Source of the DNA: Actinopolymorpha singaporensis
GTDB taxonomy: Bacteria > Actinomycetota > Actinomycetes > Propionibacteriales > Actinopolymorphaceae
Assembly (NCBI RefSeq): GCF_900104745.1
Contig: NZ_LT629732.1
Location: 4,141,981-4,205,980 of the forward strand
DNA length: 64,000 bases
Direction: 5' to 3'
The notes under the pieces are model-generated. The model did not search any database. It had not been told where the DNA came from and saw nothing but the letters and a program-made list of their open reading frames with translations. The position numbers and the translations under genes were made by a program. Below, piece by piece: positions 1 through 9,245 of the stretch. Within the stretch, counting starts at the first letter, position 1. Each line of letters opens with the position of its first letter.

Positions 1-255
1 CACCCGGGGCAGCGATCGCGGACCGTGCCCGATCTCGACGACGGTGCGGGGCGGTTTGCCTGCCGGTGGCGCCGTCGTCGGAGCGTTCTGGACGACCGAT
101 CCGTGGTCGGTGTGGGTTGGCGCCGGATGGGAGGTGGCCTGCGCGGACGGCGACGAGTGATCCTTCGTTCTCGCGGCAGCGCAGCCGCAGAGCAGAACGC
201 CGGCGGCAGCGCCTGACACCGTACGCCAAAGAAGCCGGCGCCGCGGGATCGTCAC
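1..255 (-). CDS. Partial secreted lipoprotein, possibly polysaccharide deacetylase
   Basis: An open frame reads leftwards from a GTG at 255 and leaves the window without a stop (85 codons seen). It begins with three arginines, a hydrophobic stretch and a lipobox-like LCGC near residues 22-25. A Pro/Thr/Ser-rich linker follows, typical of an actinobacterial lipoprotein export signal and tether. The last visible residues (VVEIGHGPRSLPRV) resemble the lead-in to the catalytic domain of secreted polysaccharide deacetylases, but no catalytic motif is inside the window, so the function is a guess. The start codon has only a weak, very close GAGG ahead of it. The 163 bp between this gene and the acetamidase gene show nothing I recognise. 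Confidence 0.6.
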   Translation of the reverse strand, partial: MTIPRRRLLWRTVSGAAAGVLLCGCAAARTKDHSSPSAQATSHPAPTHTDHGSVVQNAPTTAPPAGKPPRTVVEIGHGPRSLPRV

Positions 256-418
256 GCCTCAACGTTAGGGAGCAGGGTGCCGGCGGACTGCAGGACGGAC
301 TATCCAAGGGCAATTGTCGAGGTGGTCACCGGGTCCGGGCACGGCCACCAGCGCCCGTCAGGTCGATCTGGCACCTCTGATCCCACGAGGGCGAACCCCC
401 TATGGGCTCCTGACATCG

Positions 419-1423
419 CTACCCACGCAGCGCGGCCGCGGATTCGCGCAGGTGCCGGTGGACGCCGTCGTACGCCGCCGACGCCGGGAGGAGCCGCTTC
501 GGGATCTTGACCACCGAGGAGTAGTTGGTGTCGACCACGTTGGCGATCGGCGCCAGCGCGGTCTGGCTGAGCAGCTGGTAGGCGTCCATCCGGTCCAGGC
601 CGTAGAGCTCGCTCAGCCACTGCACCATCTCGACCTGCGCGATTCGCCAGGCGTCCTCGAGCGGGCGGCTCGACCCGACGGCGATGATCGCGTCGTCGTG
701 CTCGATTCGCGGCCACACCGGCGCGCCGCCCTTGATCAGGTCGACGATCAGGGTGACGTTCATCGCGCCCTCGACCGCTGTCCCGCACGCCTCACCCTCG
801 CCTTGGCGGTAGTGGCCGTCGCCTACCGAGAACAACGCACCCGGAACGTTGACGCCGAGGTAGCAGGTGGCGCCGGCACGCATCTCGGGGGTGTCCATGT
901 TGCCGCCGAACCGCTCGGGTACGAGGGAGGAGCGTGCCTCGCGGCCTCCCGGTGCCACACCCACAGTGCCCAGCATGGGCTCCAGTGGCAGGTCGAGACG
1001 GAAGTCACTGCGCGCGGCCTCGAATGTCAAGGAGCGCTTGCGTGCGTCGACGTGGTAGACCCAGGTGACCTCGGGCAGCGGGTCCTGCAGCAGCGCGGTG
1101 CGGTCGGTGCCGGTCAGCCCGCCGAAGAAGGGGATCGTGGTCGAGACGCCCCAGTCACGGGCCGGCTCCAGGTCGACGAAGTGCAGGACGAGGGTGTCGC
1201 CGGGCTCCGCGCCCTCCACGAAGAAGGGCCCGGTCTGCGGGTTGACGAAGTTGATGTCCACGCAGGCCGACGGCAGGTCGGTGGTCTGCCGGATCCGGCC
1301 CGAGTAGGCGTCCTCGGTCCACAGCCGCATGGCCGTACCCGGACGTACGCGGAGGGCAGGCTCCGCGCCGCCGAACGTCCAGGCGTACTGCTCGAAGGTG
1401 GGGGTGTACTCGACCGTGTCCAT
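419..1423 (-). CDS. Acetamidase/formamidase family protein
   Basis: This 334-residue protein matches the FmdA/AmdA fold, whose members hydrolyse formamide or short aliphatic amides to ammonia and the acid. Visible family features are the run DINFVNPQTGPFFVEGAEPG and the downstream region GDTLVLHFVDLEP with several acidic and histidine residues. The frame is open further upstream, but ATG 1423 is preferred because AAGGAG lies just before it and the N-terminus then starts in the conserved fold. The gene stands alone on the minus strand, divergent from the YdcF-like gene. A CCACGTGG palindrome at 1438-1445 lies in the short divergent spacer and could be regulatory. The substrate is not predictable. 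Confidence 0.85.
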   Translation of the reverse strand: MDTVEYTPTFEQYAWTFGGAEPALRVRPGTAMRLWTEDAYSGRIRQTTDLPSACVDINFVNPQTGPFFVEGAEPGDTLVLHFVDLEPARDWGVSTTIPFFGGLTGTDRTALLQDPLPEVTWVYHVDARKRSLTFEAARSDFRLDLPLEPMLGTVGVAPGGREARSSLVPERFGGNMDTPEMRAGATCYLGVNVPGALFSVGDGHYRQGEGEACGTAVEGAMNVTLIVDLIKGGAPVWPRIEHDDAIIAVGSSRPLEDAWRIAQVEMVQWLSELYGLDRMDAYQLLSQTALAPIANVVDTNYSSVVKIPKRLLPASAAYDGVHRHLRESAAALRG

Positions 1424-1508
1424 ACCGTGGTCTCCTTCCACGTGGTCCGTCCGCGCGCGACCGGCCCATCGTAGGAGGCGACCTCCCTGTCCGTCATAGG
1501 CTCGGACG

Positions 1509-2285
1509 GTGCGAGATGGTTCGACGGCGGAGAGCATCAACGCTCTGGTGCGGTTCTGCGCGCGACGCGACGTGGATGCGCTGACTCCCGCACTCGTCGG
1601 CGCTCGGGCCGACGTCGCGATCCTGTTCGGAGGGAGCATCCTCGCCGGCGCGGACGTGTTCGCGGACGCCGTTCGGGCGGAGGTCGCGTCCTTCTACCTG
1701 ATCGTCGGTGGCGAGGGACACAGCACGGACGCGCTGCGACGCCGCCTGCACGATCGCACGTCGTGGCCGGACGTCGACGATCTCACCGAGGCCGCGCTGT
1801 TCGACCGGTACCTACGGGAACAGCACGGGCTCGTGGTGGACGCCCTCGAGGAGGAATCCACCAACTGCGGCAACAACGTGACCAACGCGCTGGCACTGCT
1901 GGACGCCCGCGGCATCAGGCACGACCGGATCGTGCTTGTTCAGGACGCCACCATGCAGCAGCGCATGGACGCCGGCTTTCGCCGGCATGTTCGGCCGACC
2001 ACGACGCTGGTCAACTTCGCCTCGCACCAGACGATTGTGCGAGAAGTCGACGGTGCCGTGGAGTACGACTCGGCACCGGACGGGATGTGGGATCTGGAAC
2101 GCTACGTGTCGCTCCTGATGGGCGAAATCCCGCGCCTGAGAGATGACGCCGACGGGTACGGACCGGGCGGTCGCGACTACATTGCCCACGTCGACATACC
2201 GGACGACGTTCAGTACGCGTTCGCGCTGCTGCAGAGCACCACCGAGTACAGCGTTCGGCAAGCCGATCGCCGGTGGGAAAGCTGA
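1509..2285 (+). CDS. YdcF/SanA-like DUF218 family protein
   Basis: This 258-residue protein has the DUF218 (ElyC/SanA/YdcF) pattern. A strand-turn [15 protein letters not shown] is followed by [13 protein letters not shown]. The acidic run [19 protein letters not shown] resembles the family's ESxNTxENA segment, and [19 protein letters not shown] resembles its VTSxxHxxRA segment. There is no signal peptide or membrane segment, so it resembles cytoplasmic YdcF rather than SanA. The GTG start at 1509 lacks a clear ribosome binding site and a slightly later start is possible. The biochemical role of the family is poorly defined. It sits alone between a divergent amidase gene and a convergent kinase-like gene. 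Confidence 0.75.
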   Translation: MRDGSTAESINALVRFCARRDVDALTPALVGARADVAILFGGSILAGADVFADAVRAEVASFYLIVGGEGHSTDALRRRLHDRTSWPDVDDLTEAALFDRYLREQHGLVVDALEEESTNCGNNVTNALALLDARGIRHDRIVLVQDATMQQRMDAGFRRHVRPTTTLVNFASHQTIVREVDGAVEYDSAPDGMWDLERYVSLLMGEIPRLRDDADGYGPGGRDYIAHVDIPDDVQYAFALLQSTTEYSVRQADRRWES

Positions 2286-2329
2286 CAGTTGCCGCGGCGC
2301 AGTGGTGAGTGCGCGGCCGGCCCGGTCGG

Positions 2330-3400
2330 CTACCAGGCCAGGTCGAGGTAGTCCTGGCCGTGCTCTCGTGCCAGCGAGAGGTTCGGGCCCTCCTCGCTCG
2401 TGCCGTTCGGCATGGCGACTTCCCAGCGGGCGTTGAAGGCGACGATCCAGGCGGTCGCCGCGGATGCCGTACGTCGTTCGCGGGCGTTGAGGCCGGCGCC
2501 GCGAGCAGCCTCGTAGTCCTGCAGAAACAATGCTGCTTCGGCAGGTGAGGAGAGGCCGCCCCCGCTGGTGGAACTCGCGGCGTAACAGGCTGCGGCGAAG
2601 CCCGCGATGACGGCCTCGGTGTCGGCCACGAGTTCCCAGTCGAAGGTGCCGACGAGCACGCCCTCCTGGACGGCGGTGTTTCCGGCGTACCAGTCGGCGT
2701 GACCGACGACCACCTCCGCGCCGGCGCGACCGGTGAGGATCTGGCCGGACGCACGCCCTGCGTACCCGTCAAGCCAGTCGTAGCCGGCAGGGGTGACGTC
2801 GAAGTTCACGATCGAATCGTGGGGTACGGGCCACGGCCCGGCCTGATAGCGGCACCACGACGGTCCTGCGCCCGCCCTCCGCAGAAGGTCGGGCCGGGCC
2901 CGCAGCAGGTCGATGTGCCGGGCCAGCCCCGCGGCCAGCAGTCGGCGGACGGCGGGGTCGCGCCCGTCCGGGACCGTGCCGGCGATGAGCGTCTCCGCGG
3001 TGAGGACCCGCCCGTTGCGGTCGTCCGGGCCCGACAGGGGCTCGGGACACGGAAACCCGGCTGCGGAGAGTACCAGCTGCGCATCCCTCGCGGCGGCGAT
3101 GGCGTCGACGGCCGGGATGCCGTCGGTACTGTCGATGCCGTCGGCTCCGGTCGGAGCACGGTGACCCTTGATCACCACGGCCCGCCCGTCGTCCAGTTCG
3201 ACTCCCCACACGGCGTCGATGCGCCCAGCGCGGAACCGCACCTTCCGGATGGGGCTGCCAAGCTGTTCCGAGGCGTACGCGCTCAGAAACGCCCGCAACT
3301 CGGCCACCGACTCCGTTCCGTGAACGGCGCGTTCGGTTTCGGTGGTCCGATCCGACACGTCGTCGAGGCCGGGGTCGGATGCGCAACCGGGACTTGTCAC
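2330..3400 (-). CDS. Aminoglycoside phosphotransferase (APH)-fold kinase-like protein
   Basis: This 356-residue protein has the APH/choline-kinase fold. The N-terminal lobe contains VWGVELDDGRAVVIKGH, with the probable nucleotide-binding lysine. The catalytic loop is HADWYAGN and the metal-binding site is GTFDWE about 15 residues later. It is predicted to phosphorylate a small molecule, but the substrate cannot be read from sequence. It is divergent from a second APH-like gene that begins 126 bp away, with a 9-bp tandem repeat in the spacer. The GTG start at 3400 has no strong ribosome binding site and the first 30 residues are poorly conserved in character, so a start further in is possible. 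Confidence 0.8.
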   Translation of the reverse strand: MTSPGCASDPGLDDVSDRTTETERAVHGTESVAELRAFLSAYASEQLGSPIRKVRFRAGRIDAVWGVELDDGRAVVIKGHRAPTGADGIDSTDGIPAVDAIAAARDAQLVLSAAGFPCPEPLSGPDDRNGRVLTAETLIAGTVPDGRDPAVRRLLAAGLARHIDLLRARPDLLRRAGAGPSWCRYQAGPWPVPHDSIVNFDVTPAGYDWLDGYAGRASGQILTGRAGAEVVVGHADWYAGNTAVQEGVLVGTFDWELVADTEAVIAGFAAACYAASSTSGGGLSSPAEAALFLQDYEAARGAGLNARERRTASAATAWIVAFNARWEVAMPNGTSEEGPNLSLAREHGQDYLDLAW

Positions 3401-3470
3401 GTCCAGAGCATCCCACCCTGTTCGTCAGGCCGCATGGTGTGCCGCTGCCGACCAGCCCGCTCCACGGCCC

Positions 3471-3515
3471 GGTGTGGCCGGTGCTGTCAGTGTTGTCGGT
3501 GTGATCGGTGTGGGA
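3471..3515. repeat. Five imperfect 9-bp tandem repeats
   Basis: Five consecutive 9-bp units resembling GGTGTNGTC fill the spacer between two divergent kinase-like genes. The last unit contains the probable ribosome binding site (GGGAG) of the plus-strand gene. A change in repeat number would alter promoter or leader length, but no function is shown. Confidence 0.7.
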
Positions 3516-3526
3516 GCATCGGCGCC

Positions 3527-4453
3527 GTGACCGACCGGGTGATTCAGCTGCAGGACGTGGTGCGCCGCAAGGCCGCGGCCCTCGGACCAGAGGGGGAGGC
3601 GTGGCTCGCGGGCCTCCCCGACCTCGTCGACGACCTCGCCCGCGAGTGGTCGATCACGGTCGGGCCGCCGGTTTCCGGCGGCACCGCGTCCTACGTCGCA
3701 CGGGTGCGTACGGCGGACGGCCAGGACGCCGTTCTCAAGATCGCGGTTCCCCAACTCGACTTCGGCGGCCAGGTGCGCGCTCTCGTCGACGCGGACGGAC
3801 ACGGGTACGTCCGGGTGCTCACCCACGACGTCGACCGGCACGCGCTGCTGATGGAGGCGCTGGGCCGGCCGCTGGAAGAGGTCGATGCCTCTCCCGAGGA
3901 CAAGATCGCGACACTGTGCGCGACCCTCCGCCAGGCCTGGCTGGTCCCGCGGCCCACGGGGCCGAGCGTCGACCCTGCTCTGGGACTGATCGAACTCGTC
4001 GGCACCCTGTGGGAACGGCTCGGCCACCCGTGCTCGGAGCGGGTGGTGAAGAGGGCACTGACCTACGCCGAGCGGCGGGCGGCCGCCTTCGACCTCGACC
4101 GCTGTGTCGTGGCGCACGGCGATCCGCATCCCGCCAACACCCTGCGGGTGCTGACACCGAGGCCGGGTGCGGAGTCCGGCTTCGTCTTCGTGGACCCCGA
4201 CGGCTTCCTCGCGGACCCGACGTACGACCTCGGCGTCGTCCTGCGCGACTGGTGCTCGCAACTTCTCGCCGGAGACGCACCCGCCCTGGCTCACCACTAC
4301 TGCGCGCTGCTGGCGGGCCACACAGGGTTCGACGAGAAGGCCATCTGGGAGTGGGGATTCCTCCAGCGGGTGTCGACCGGGCTGTACGCGCTCAGCTTCG
4401 GCGCCGACGAGATGGCTCGGCCCTACCTCGAGACCGCAGAGCTGCTCGGCTGA
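3527..4453 (+). CDS. APH-family phosphotransferase, streptomycin-kinase-like
   Basis: This 308-residue protein has the APH fold. GTASYVARVRTADGQDAVLKIAVP carries the nucleotide-binding lysine, HGDPHPAN is the catalytic loop and FVDPDG the metal site. The general layout resembles APH(6)-type streptomycin or hydroxyurea kinases, but such proteins often act on unrelated metabolites, so resistance is not implied. GTG 3527 is chosen because GGGAG lies about 10 nt upstream. The longer open frame to the left has no coding character and overlaps the divergent gene. The 3' end is 25 bp from the convergent Tat-protein gene. Confidence 0.82.
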   Translation: MTDRVIQLQDVVRRKAAALGPEGEAWLAGLPDLVDDLAREWSITVGPPVSGGTASYVARVRTADGQDAVLKIAVPQLDFGGQVRALVDADGHGYVRVLTHDVDRHALLMEALGRPLEEVDASPEDKIATLCATLRQAWLVPRPTGPSVDPALGLIELVGTLWERLGHPCSERVVKRALTYAERRAAAFDLDRCVVAHGDPHPANTLRVLTPRPGAESGFVFVDPDGFLADPTYDLGVVLRDWCSQLLAGDAPALAHHYCALLAGHTGFDEKAIWEWGFLQRVSTGLYALSFGADEMARPYLETAELLG

Positions 4454-4478
4454 CCCGCCGCTGGCCTCCTGTTCTGTG

Positions 4479-5414
4479 TCAGGTGCTCCACGTTCGTGAG
4501 GGGCGCCGCAGCCTGGAGAGCTGCGGATCCTTGTACTGCGTCGTCCACTGCGTGACGATCGGATTGGTGCCCGGCCAGGCGTTCTCGGACTCGGCGGTGA
4601 GGACCAGCGTGAGGTCGGTACCCCAGTCGGGGTGGTGGATCGAGGCGAGGGGAAGGTCGGTCAGCGCAAGCCGGCGGCCGTCGACGGCAAGGCCGACGTA
4701 GGTCTGCCGGGCGAGGTCGGCGACCACCTCGAAGCGGTGCCAGTCGGTGTCCGGGGGGAGGACGACGCCGGTGTCATGGGCGGCGAGATGCCCGTCGACC
4801 ATCGTGTAGGCGAAGATCTTGCCGAAGTTGGGGTCCCATGGGTTGAGCTTCCAGAACGTCGCGGCTTCCAGGGTGTGCTTGTCGGCGTTCCAGAGTCGGT
4901 TGGAGCCGTCCCAGAACTGGATCATCTGATGCGTCTGCTCCGGCAGGTGCGGCGCGGAGCTGGGAGAGGGCACGAGCGGTAGCCGGATCGAGTAGGAGTA
5001 GTGGTACGTCGCCAGGCTGATCGGGCGGTGGTCGGGCGTCCTGTCGCCGAACTTGATCCGGCCGATCGCGTTGACGAAGGTCGTGATGCCGCGCGGGTTC
5101 GCGGTGACCTCGCTGTAGTCCGCAGTGGAGGTGATGGCGACGTCCTCGGTGCCGCACGGCAGGTCGGTCGTGCCGCCGGGATTGCACTCGGGGTCGATGC
5201 CGTAGCCGGCGAGTGGGCCCCGGGCGCGCCAGACCAGCGCCTCGTCGGCGTCGGGTGGACCGGAGGGCCGGGGCGTCATCTGGCGGGCGGTGGCGGGGCC
5301 GGCGGCGGCGAGCGTACCGGCGCCCGACGCCAGGATCAGCCCACCGGCGGTGAGGACGGTACGCCGGGGAAACCTTCTCGGGTTCGGCCCTGGATTCGAC
5401 TCGGGTGGACGCAT
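4479..5414 (-). CDS. Tat-exported protein of unknown function
   Basis: This 311-residue protein starts with a twin-arginine signal: RRFPRRTVLTAGGLILASGAG followed by an Ala-rich cleavage region. It is therefore predicted to be exported folded. The mature part has many Trp, Tyr and His residues and alternating strand-like segments, such as HYSYSIRLPL and WHRFEVVADLARQTYVGLAVDGRRLAL. This suggests a concanavalin-like jelly-roll, possibly carbohydrate-binding or lyase-related, but I cannot assign a family. A strong ribosome binding site (GAGGAGG) precedes ATG 5414. The gene follows the LacI gene on the same strand after a 206-bp gap, next to the sugar island, so a glycan role is plausible. Confidence 0.75.
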   Translation of the reverse strand: MRPPESNPGPNPRRFPRRTVLTAGGLILASGAGTLAAAGPATARQMTPRPSGPPDADEALVWRARGPLAGYGIDPECNPGGTTDLPCGTEDVAITSTADYSEVTANPRGITTFVNAIGRIKFGDRTPDHRPISLATYHYSYSIRLPLVPSPSSAPHLPEQTHQMIQFWDGSNRLWNADKHTLEAATFWKLNPWDPNFGKIFAYTMVDGHLAAHDTGVVLPPDTDWHRFEVVADLARQTYVGLAVDGRRLALTDLPLASIHHPDWGTDLTLVLTAESENAWPGTNPIVTQWTTQYKDPQLSRLRRPSRTWST

Positions 5415-5620
5415 ACGCCGCCTCCTCGACCTGGCGCGACCTTCGCGCGTTGTTCCGCTGCGTCGCGCACCATCACTTCCAGCGGCCGCAGGCTACTTCG
5501 GCGGAGCGATCGGTGCGTGCCTCGTGTCCGCGACTGCCCTGCCAAGACCGGCCATCTTCGGCGCCAGGTGCAGGCGGGACGTCCCGTCGACCGCGCCGCC
5601 CCTCCCACGGACCGATGCGA

Positions 5621-6700
5621 TCACGCGGGCGTCTCCTGGCCGAAGGCCGGCGCCCCGGACTTGGTGGCGTAGGTGGGAGCCACGTGGACAGGCGTGCTCG
5701 CCGTCGACCCTCTGGGCACGATCTCACACGGCAACCTGACGACGGTGGGGGAGACCGCCGGCTCGGTGATACGACGACGGAGCAGGTCGAGTCCCGTCTC
5801 GACGATGGCCTGGACGGGTTGGTTCACCGTGGTCAGGTCGAACGCCTCCCAGGACGCCATGTCGGTGTTGTCGTAGCCCACCACCCACAGGTCGCCGGGC
5901 ACGTCGACTCCGAGGGATCGTGCGCCGTCGAGCAGTCCGAAGGCGAGGACGTCGGTGATGGCGAAGATTGCCGACGGCGGCTTCCTCCGCCCGAGCAGCC
6001 GGTGCGCGGCGCGATGACCGTCGGCGTGGGAGAAGCCGCCGACGACGGTGTTGCGTCGGCTGACCGTGAGCCCGGCCTCTGCCAGCGCGGCCCGGAACCC
6101 CGTCTCCCGGTCTCTGGCCGTCGACACCACCAGAGGAGAGGTCACCAGGCCGATGGCCGTGTGGCCGGCGTCGACGAGGTATCTGCCCACGTCGAAGGCG
6201 CCCTGCCAGTTGTCGCCGATCACCTGGTCACAGGCGAGGTCATCGATGCCGCGGTGCAGGAGAACCGTGGGTAGTCCGGAGGCGACAGCGACAGAGTGCA
6301 ACGGGGAGTCGAAGGTGGCGCATGTGAGGACCAGGCCGTCGACGAGCCGCTGCTGGATGAACCGGCTGGACGCCTCGATGTCGTCGTGCTCGACGTCCCA
6401 GAGGGTCATGTGGAGGCCCAGACTGCGCAGGCGGCGGGCGATCACGTCGAGGAGAGTGGCGTGGAAGGGGCTGGTCACCCGGGACATGAAGACGCCGATG
6501 GTGTCCGTACGACCCGTCTTCATCGCCCGCGCGAGTGCATGTGGGGTGTAGTTGGTCTCCGCCAGAACCTTCAGGACCCGGGCGCGGGTCTCGGGGCTGA
6601 CCCGCGGATGGTTGGTGAGCACGCGGGACACGGTCGACTGGGAGACGCCGGCCAGCCGAGCCAGGTCCCTGCTCGTGCTCACTCGTTCCAATCCCGTCAT
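5621..6700 (-). CDS. LacI-family transcriptional regulator
   Basis: This 359-residue protein has an N-terminal LacI helix-turn-helix (about residues 8-55, including LARLAGVSQSTVSRVL and the hinge-like ALARAMKTGRTDTIGV). A periplasmic-binding-protein-like sensor domain follows, with the usual VDGLVLTCATFD and LWVVGYDNTDMASW segments. It is divergent from the sugar ABC importer genes and very probably represses them, with a sugar from the imported glycan as inducer. Candidate operator palindromes lie in the 254-bp divergent spacer. The inducer is unknown. Confidence 0.93.
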   Translation of the reverse strand: MTGLERVSTSRDLARLAGVSQSTVSRVLTNHPRVSPETRARVLKVLAETNYTPHALARAMKTGRTDTIGVFMSRVTSPFHATLLDVIARRLRSLGLHMTLWDVEHDDIEASSRFIQQRLVDGLVLTCATFDSPLHSVAVASGLPTVLLHRGIDDLACDQVIGDNWQGAFDVGRYLVDAGHTAIGLVTSPLVVSTARDRETGFRAALAEAGLTVSRRNTVVGGFSHADGHRAAHRLLGRRKPPSAIFAITDVLAFGLLDGARSLGVDVPGDLWVVGYDNTDMASWEAFDLTTVNQPVQAIVETGLDLLRRRITEPAVSPTVVRLPCEIVPRGSTASTPVHVAPTYATKSGAPAFGQETPA

Positions 6701-6775
6701 GGCACCTCCGCGAGCCGCTGGTCATCGGGACAAGGAAATCACTCCGTCGGCCTCACCGTCCTAGTTCGGACGGGA

Positions 6776-6823
6776 TCCACGTGGAACGGTTGACCGCCTT
6801 GCAGGGCAAGCGTAGATACGTAT
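6776..6823. promoter_or_regulatory. Candidate LacI operators and importer promoter
   Basis: Between the LacI gene and the importer genes lie a perfect palindrome TCCACGTGGA (6776-6785) and a second, ATACGTAT (6816-6823). The second sits in a longer TGNAANCG-like context read on the minus strand; a central CG is usual for LacI-type operators. TTGACC (6790-6795) and TAGATA (6813-6818) are spaced 17 bp apart and could form the importer promoter, with the second palindrome over its -10. This is inference from position and pattern only. Confidence 0.4.
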
Positions 6824-6954
6824 TCACAGCCCGATCCATCCGGCGCTGAAGTCCGCCGACCGGCGGCGCCAGGTGCCGAAGCCAATCGAACCGCCGTGGG
6901 GGACCTTTCGAGCGCGGAGACTGCCGCGCAACGGTCGAACGATCGGAGACTCCG

Positions 6955-8247
6955 GTGAATCAGACGGCCTCAGCGGTGAGCCGCCGCACGTTCGTGGGCG
7001 GGGCGCTCGGCCTCGCCGGTGCCAGCGTCCTGTCGGGATGTGGTGGCAACAAGGCATCGTCCTCCTCCGACGAGGTGACCTTCCTGAACTGGGAGGCGGT
7101 GAAGGGCACACCATTGGAGAAGGCCATCAGGGCGTGGGAGAAGAAGAGCGGCACGAAGGTCGTCGTGCAACCCACGCCGACGGCTGACTACGACACGAAG
7201 ATGCGAACACTTCTGGCCGGCGGCCAGCCACCGGACATCATGAGGATCAACGACGACTTCGTCCGGGGCTTCTCACAACGGGGTGCCCTGCTCGACCTCA
7301 ACAAGTACATCCGGAAAGACAAGCTCGACACGAGCGCGTACGCCAAGGAGTCGTTCGAGTTCCCCAGGCAGCCCAACGGGCAGCACACGGCATGGGTGCT
7401 CGGCTACCAGCCGCGGCTGATCTTCTACAACGTCGACGCCTTCAAGGAGGCGAACGCCGAACTGCCACCGACGACCTGGACGATGGACGGGTGGAAGTGG
7501 GACGACTTCGCCGAGCGTGCGAAGAAGCTGACCGTGCCGGGCAAGCGGTGGGGTGCGCTCGTCTACTACGACACCGGATACGAGCAGACCTTCACCATCA
7601 ACCACGGAAGCAACACCGGGATCTTCAACGACGACGGTACGAAGTTCACTCTCGCCGGTCCCACCGAGACCGAGGCCCTGCAGTGGGCGACGGACCTCAC
7701 CTGCAAGGCCAAGGTGCAGCCTCCGTGGTCGCAGCTGCAGCAGGACGGCATCGGGAACCAACTGTTCGTGCAGGGGAAGGTCGCGATGTACTTCGCCACC
7801 TTCGGCGCGGTGCCCTATTTCCGCAGCACCATCAAGGACTTCACGTGGGACGTGACACCGCCACCTGGTGATGTGCAGCAGCGGACGGAGTCCAGCGTCA
7901 TCGTGTTCACGATCCCGAAGGCCGCGAAGAATCCCGACAAGGCGTGGGAGTTGCTCAAGTTCCTCGCCAGCGAGGAGGGCGGCAGGATCCTGATCGAGGG
8001 CGGTCAGTTCACCCCGATCAACAACGCCGCCGCCGCCCAGCTCGGAGCCGGCGGCAAGGCTCCCGAGCACCTCAGCCTGTTCGGCGAGGCCGCCAAGCAT
8101 CTCACTGCGCCGAACCAGACGAAGAACACGTTGGGCGCACGCGACCTGTACCGACCCGCCCTGGACGACGCGTACAACTGCGAGAAGTCGGTCCAGGACG
8201 TGCTGAACGGAGTGAAGCCACAGGTGGAGAAAGCCCTGCAGGGGTAG
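6955..8247 (+). CDS. Sugar ABC transporter substrate-binding lipoprotein
   Basis: This 430-residue protein is a cluster-B (CUT1) extracellular solute-binding protein. The N-terminus combines a twin-arginine motif (SRRTF) with a lipobox (LSGC), so it is probably a Tat-exported, membrane-tethered lipoprotein. Family signatures include DIMRINDDF early in lobe 1, LFVQGKVAMYF in the middle and SEEGGRILIEGGQFTP near the end. It would capture an oligosaccharide outside the cell for the two permeases encoded directly downstream. The GTG start is preceded by GGAG at good spacing. The LacI gene is divergent. The ligand is unknown. Confidence 0.93.
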   Translation: MNQTASAVSRRTFVGGALGLAGASVLSGCGGNKASSSSDEVTFLNWEAVKGTPLEKAIRAWEKKSGTKVVVQPTPTADYDTKMRTLLAGGQPPDIMRINDDFVRGFSQRGALLDLNKYIRKDKLDTSAYAKESFEFPRQPNGQHTAWVLGYQPRLIFYNVDAFKEANAELPPTTWTMDGWKWDDFAERAKKLTVPGKRWGALVYYDTGYEQTFTINHGSNTGIFNDDGTKFTLAGPTETEALQWATDLTCKAKVQPPWSQLQQDGIGNQLFVQGKVAMYFATFGAVPYFRSTIKDFTWDVTPPPGDVQQRTESSVIVFTIPKAAKNPDKAWELLKFLASEEGGRILIEGGQFTPINNAAAAQLGAGGKAPEHLSLFGEAAKHLTAPNQTKNTLGARDLYRPALDDAYNCEKSVQDVLNGVKPQVEKALQG

Positions 8248-8291
8248 AGCGTTCGCAGGAACTGCCACGGAGGACCTAGCTAGGGGTTCAG

Positions 8292-9245
8292 GTGCAGACC
8301 AGGATGCAGTCACTGGTGTCGACCGGCGCGGCACGCCGAACGCCCGGCGTGGGTGGGGACGTGGCCCGGGCGGCACGGCGACGGCGCAATCTCACGGGCT
8401 GGCTCTTCATCAGCCCCATCGTCGTCGGGGTGGTGGCGTTCCAGTTCTTCCCGATCTTCGTGTCGATGGCGGCGTCGCTGACGAAATGGGACGGGATCTC
8501 GCCACCGGAGTTCGTGGGGTTGTCGAACTTCACCGACATCTTCACCGACGATCCGTTGTTCTACAACACGCTCTGGAACACGACGTACTTCACCCTGGCA
8601 AGCATCCCGCTGACCGTGGGCATCGGTTTCTTCCTTGCGGTGCTCTGCGCCCAGCGTGTCCGCGGAGTCTCCTTCTTTCGCACGGCCTTCTTCGCTCCGT
8701 ACGTGACGAACGTCGTCGCGATCGGCTTCGTGTGGTTCTGGTTCTTCCACCCCAGCGACGGGGTGGTCAACGGACTGCTTCAGCAGGTCGGCATCCACGG
8801 CCCGGAGTGGCTGTCGAGTTCGACCTGGGCGATGCCCGCGGTGATCGTGGTCAGTGTCTGGCAGGGAGTCGGCTACCCGATGATCATCCTGCTGGCCGGT
8901 CTGCAGGGGATCCCGGAGATGCTGTACGAGTCGGCGAAGATCGACGGGGCCGGCCCGCTGGCCCGGATCAGATACGTCACCCTCCCGCTGCTGACCCCGC
9001 ACTTCCTCTTCCTGCTGATCACGCAGTTCATCAGCTCGTTCCAGGTCTTCGGCCTGATCTACGTCATGACCAAAGGCGGGCCAGGGCACTCCACGAGCGT
9101 CTACATCTACAACCTGTACGAGAACGCCTTCGCCTACGGGAAGATGGGTTACGCCTGCGCTCTGGCGTGGATCCTCTTCGCCGTGATCGCGAGCGTGACC
9201 TACGCGCAGTGGAAGCTACAGAGCAGGTGGGTGTTCTACGCATGA
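8292..9245 (+). CDS. Sugar ABC transporter permease (MalF-like)
   Basis: This 317-residue membrane protein has six predicted membrane helices. The first is near residues 37-60. The CUT1 EAA-loop region reads YESAKIDGAGPLARIRYVTLP, which contacts the ATPase. It forms the membrane channel with the next gene product. The GTG start at 8292 has AGGGG about 6 nt upstream; ATG 8304 is an alternative. The gene overlaps the following permease gene by 4 bp (ATGA), which implies translational coupling. Confidence 0.93.
   Translation: MQTRMQSLVSTGAARRTPGVGGDVARAARRRRNLTGWLFISPIVVGVVAFQFFPIFVSMAASLTKWDGISPPEFVGLSNFTDIFTDDPLFYNTLWNTTYFTLASIPLTVGIGFFLAVLCAQRVRGVSFFRTAFFAPYVTNVVAIGFVWFWFFHPSDGVVNGLLQQVGIHGPEWLSSSTWAMPAVIVVSVWQGVGYPMIILLAGLQGIPEMLYESAKIDGAGPLARIRYVTLPLLTPHFLFLLITQFISSFQVFGLIYVMTKGGPGHSTSVYIYNLYENAFAYGKMGYACALAWILFAVIASVTYAQWKLQSRWVFYA

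Noticed and set aside
2699-3526. Upstream extension of the second kinase-like frame
   Set aside because: It overlaps the divergent kinase-like gene and lacks coding character; the ribosome binding site supports GTG 3527.
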